64,000 nucleotides of DNA, taken from Arthrobacter russicus. GTDB lineage: Bacteria > Actinomycetota > Actinomycetes > Actinomycetales > Micrococcaceae. Shown in pieces: positions 63,318 through 64,000 of this stretch (positions are counted from its first letter, which is position 1; every line of letters starts with the position of its first letter). The DNA is taken from the NCBI RefSeq assembly GCF_031454135.1, contig NZ_JAVDQF010000001.1, positions 2,728,001 through 2,792,000 on the forward strand. Direction: 5' to 3'. The position numbers were made by a program, and so were the translations under genes. Below the pieces are notes generated by a model. That model searched no databases and was not told the DNA's origin. It saw nothing but the letters and a program-made list of their open reading frames with translations.

Positions 63318-64000
63318 ATGAGCAATCCGACCTCTCTCATCAGCGTTGCCGGAGTTTCGATGAAATTCGCCACCCCGGGTGGTGAATTGACCGTGTTGGA
63401 AGACATCGATGTGGAACTCGTCGAGGGCGAGATCGTCGCGCTGCTCGGCCGGAGCGGATCCGGCAAGAGCACCCTGCTGCGCTGCATCGCGGGGCTGACC
63501 GCGCCCAGCTCGGGAACCGTGGCCTACCGCGGCAACCGGCTCAACGGCGCCAATGAAGGAACCTCCATGGTCTTCCAGTCTTTCGCGCTGCTGCCCTGGC
63601 TGACCGTTCAGGAGAACGTCGAGCTGGGCCTGGAAGCCCGGTCGGTTCCGCTGGCCGAACGGCATGAACGGGCGCTCAAAGCGATCGACTTGATCGGCCT
63701 GGACGGCTTCGAAACCGCGTACCCGAAGGAGCTCTCCGGCGGCATGCGGCAACGGGTCGGCTTCGCCCGGGCCCTGGTGGTGGAACCTGACGTGCTGCTC
63801 ATGGATGAGCCGTTTTCCGCGCTCGACGTGCTGACCAGCGAAAACCTCCGCGGTGAATTGCTGCGGATGTGGGCCGATGGGACTTTTCCGACGAAGACCG
63901 CGTTGATCGTGACGCACAATATCGAAGAAGCGATCCAACTGGCCGATCGGGTGCTGATTCTGGAATCCAACCCCGGCCGGCTCAAGGCCGAGTTGCTGAT
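63318..64000 (+). CDS. ABC importer ATPase, NitT/TauT-like, 3' end outside window
   Basis: The first 227 residues are visible: Walker A GRSGSGKSTLLRC, Q-loop SMVFQSFALLPWLTV, signature ELSGGMRQRVGFARAL, Walker B VLLMDEPFSALDVLT and H-loop ALIVTHNIEEAIQLADR. AGGAG lies 5-9 bases before ATG 63318. It clearly partners the fused permease upstream. Related ATPases sometimes carry an extra C-terminal AAA-associated domain; this cannot be judged because the gene runs off the end. Confidence 0.93.
   Translation, partial: MSNPTSLISVAGVSMKFATPGGELTVLEDIDVELVEGEIVALLGRSGSGKSTLLRCIAGLTAPSSGTVAYRGNRLNGANEGTSMVFQSFALLPWLTVQENVELGLEARSVPLAERHERALKAIDLIGLDGFETAYPKELSGGMRQRVGFARALVVEPDVLLMDEPFSALDVLTSENLRGELLRMWADGTFPTKTALIVTHNIEEAIQLADRVLILESNPGRLKAELL

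Overview
The window is a GC-rich stretch (estimated by eye) of a Gram-positive actinobacterial chromosome. Sortase-type surface protein, frequent GTG and TTG starts, ATGA/GTGA gene overlaps, Shine-Dalgarno (SD)-less starts and long antisense open frames all fit. The gene set and order (kdpFABC-kdpDE, cbs-metB, furA-katA, TTG-start htpX) suggest a Micrococcaceae member of the Arthrobacter/Renibacterium type. That genus-level guess rests on recall of family sequences, not on a search.

Layout. 1-2.9 kb: C-terminal part of a repetitive LPXTG surface protein made of 399-bp tandem repeats. 3-15.9 kb: housekeeping and transport genes: amino acid permease plus beta-lactamase-fold esterase, furA-katA, MFS exporter, a phosphatase followed by a two-component system, a VOC protein, an acyltransferase with HtpX, and a YajQ protein. 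16-20.3 kb: a tRNA-Tyr and a decayed patch (MFS pseudogene joined to an NlpC/P60 remnant) with two TetR regulators and an NTF2-like protein. 20.3-25.4 kb: agmatine-to-putrescine pair aguB-aguA behind a perfect 23-bp inverted repeat, an acyl-CoA dehydrogenase and a MarR-MFS cassette. 25.4-29.7 kb: TetR-ABC transporter operon, an M-box (Mg2+) riboswitch before an MgtC-family gene, and thioredoxin. 30-35 kb: ArsB-like permease coupled to an AlkA-type glycosylase, rtcB with an unusual leader, and an M20 peptidase. 35-42.2 kb: DUF2254 and LysR genes, DMT exporter, desaturase, and cbs-metB transsulfuration genes. 42.2-48.9 kb: a secretome island: one 833-residue Tat-exported protein of unknown function and four tandem paralogous secreted chymotrypsin-fold proteases. 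48.9-51.3 kb: glutaryl-CoA-dehydrogenase-like enzyme coupled to an amidohydrolase. 51.4-60.1 kb: complete high-affinity K+ uptake locus with an extra microprotein and an inserted P-loop protein. 60.3-64 kb: serine hydrolase and an ABC importer whose ATPase runs off the window.

Regulation is unusually readable. Most transcription-factor genes have a palindrome at or near their own start, and one operator (AAACGAA-N5-TTCGTTT) occurs both before the MFS pseudogene next to a tetR gene and before aguBA. Phased GTAAR half-sites before the kdp genes look like KdpE sites. The strongest candidates for undescribed biology are the Tat-exported protein with a colicin-like hydrophobic tail, the four-protease array with a non-tryptic S1 pocket, and the rtcB leader (43-residue ORF, terminator and a competing antisense segment). 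No CRISPR array, rRNA, intact insertion sequence or prophage was seen.
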